DNA of 6,784 nt from CAZXVW01 sp964644025 (GTDB taxonomy: Bacteria; Acidobacteriota; Terriglobia; Bryobacterales; Bryobacteraceae): assembly GCA_964644025.1 (NCBI GenBank), contig CAZXVW010000209.1:1-6784 (forward strand), given 5' to 3'. Made by a program: the position numbers and the translations under genes. Below the pieces are notes generated by a model. That model had not been told where the DNA came from. It did no database searches and saw only the letters and a program-made list of their open reading frames with translations. Within the stretch, counting starts at the first letter, position 1, and every line of letters starts with the position of its first letter. This document shows positions 6,391-6,784 of this stretch, one piece after another.

Positions 6391-6784
6391 TCAGACGGAA
6401 GCATCGTTCCTTTCCCGACGCTGGTGCTCGTGGCGGTCGCGCCGCTCCCGCCGCTCCCCCTGCGGCTTCTCGTAAACAGTGTGGACCTTGTCGTCGAACC
6501 GGCCGAAAATCATCTTCCCGGCCGTGGTCTGCAATACGCTGGTGACCACTACATCGAGTTCCCTACCGATGAGTTTTTTACCTTCCTCCACCACTACCAT
6601 GGTGCCATCGTCTAAGTAGGCTACGCCTTGTCCAGGCTCTTTGCCTTCCTTAAGGATTTGAACATGAATTGTCTCCCCCGGCAAAACCACCGGCTTCAAA
6701 GCATTGCTCAGCTGGTTTATATTTAAGACCGTCAGTCCTTGGAGCTCTGCCACTTTATTTAGGTTGTAATCGTTGGTGATGATT
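6391..6784 (-). CDS. PIN/TRAM domain protein, YacL-like (5' end beyond window)
   Basis: Only the last 130 residues are in view; the frame is open through base 6784 and the N-terminal part lies outside. The first visible residues, [16 protein letters not shown], match the end of a PIN-like nuclease domain, with the conserved [10 protein letters not shown] block. A TRAM domain follows, a predicted RNA-binding beta-barrel, with [25 protein letters not shown] and [15 protein letters not shown]. Members of this family resemble Bacillus YacL, often with N-terminal membrane helices; a role in RNA metabolism is proposed but poorly established. The protein ends in an unusual charged tail of about 22 residues rich in Arg, Glu and His. 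A GTG at 6753 is not the true start, since the upstream residues are conserved. Its place before ispD-ispF is the B. subtilis yacL order. Base composition of the conserved part (about 47% G+C over 6541-6784) is lower than its neighbours. Confidence 0.92.
   Translation of the reverse strand, partial: IITNDYNLNKVAELQGLTVLNINQLSNALKPVVLPGETIHVQILKEGKEPGQGVAYLDDGTMVVVEEGKKLIGRELDVVVTSVLQTTAGKMIFGRFDDKVHTVYEKPQGERRERRDRHEHQRRERNDASV

Noticed and set aside
5298..6545. Two long plus-strand open frames (5298-6545 and 5351-6283) over ispD and ispF
   Set aside because: The minus strand here encodes two well-conserved enzymes with intact motifs. The plus frames are Arg/Ser-rich or antisense-register shadows.
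6391..6753. A complete 120-residue protein starting at GTG 6753
   Set aside because: The frame stays open to the window end, and the residues before the GTG ([10 protein letters not shown]) belong to the conserved PIN domain, so the gene is a truncated larger one.

Overview
The window is a GC-rich stretch of chromosome (roughly two-thirds G+C by eye) from a Gram-negative-type (diderm) bacterium. Every supported gene lies on the minus strand, so the order of transcription runs from base 6784 down to base 1. The combination of a YacL-type PIN/TRAM protein, an ispD-ispF pair and a TolC-type tripartite efflux system, with GTG starts and this IspD/IspF sequence style, would fit an Acidobacteriota genome (Bryobacterales/Solibacter-like). 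That placement is inference and was not tested.

Right part (5045-6784): a conserved housekeeping cluster. It begins with the C-terminal part of a PIN/TRAM-domain protein cut by the window edge. Then come ispD and ispF, which encode the third and fifth enzymes of the MEP (non-mevalonate) isoprenoid pathway. ispD and ispF abut with no gap (TGA immediately followed by ATG). The order PIN/TRAM-ispD-ispF matches the yacL-ispD-ispF order of Bacillus subtilis.

Middle (4796-5044): a 249-base intergenic region. Just after the ispF stop it has a GC hairpin without a T-tract. Further on it has a perfect TATAAT -10 hexamer preceded directly by a 14-base inverted repeat, and then a G-rich leader. It is best read as the control region of the downstream efflux operon.

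Left part (1-4795): a three-gene tripartite efflux operon in the order outer-membrane TolC-like channel, lipoprotein periplasmic adaptor, RND inner-membrane permease (3' end beyond base 1). All three genes start with GTG, and both junctions are 4-base GTGA overlaps, so the components are probably made by coupled translation. The permease has the double aspartate in TM4 expected of a proton-driven drug/organic-solute (HAE-like) RND pump, but its substrate cannot be read from the sequence. No regulator gene is in the window.

I found no mobile element, CRISPR array, tRNA or rRNA, and nothing that convincingly represents a new biological system. The most useful leads are the palindrome-promoter arrangement, unusual residues in IspF and IspD, the composition shift and charged tail of the PIN/TRAM gene, and the mixed family signature of the RND pump.
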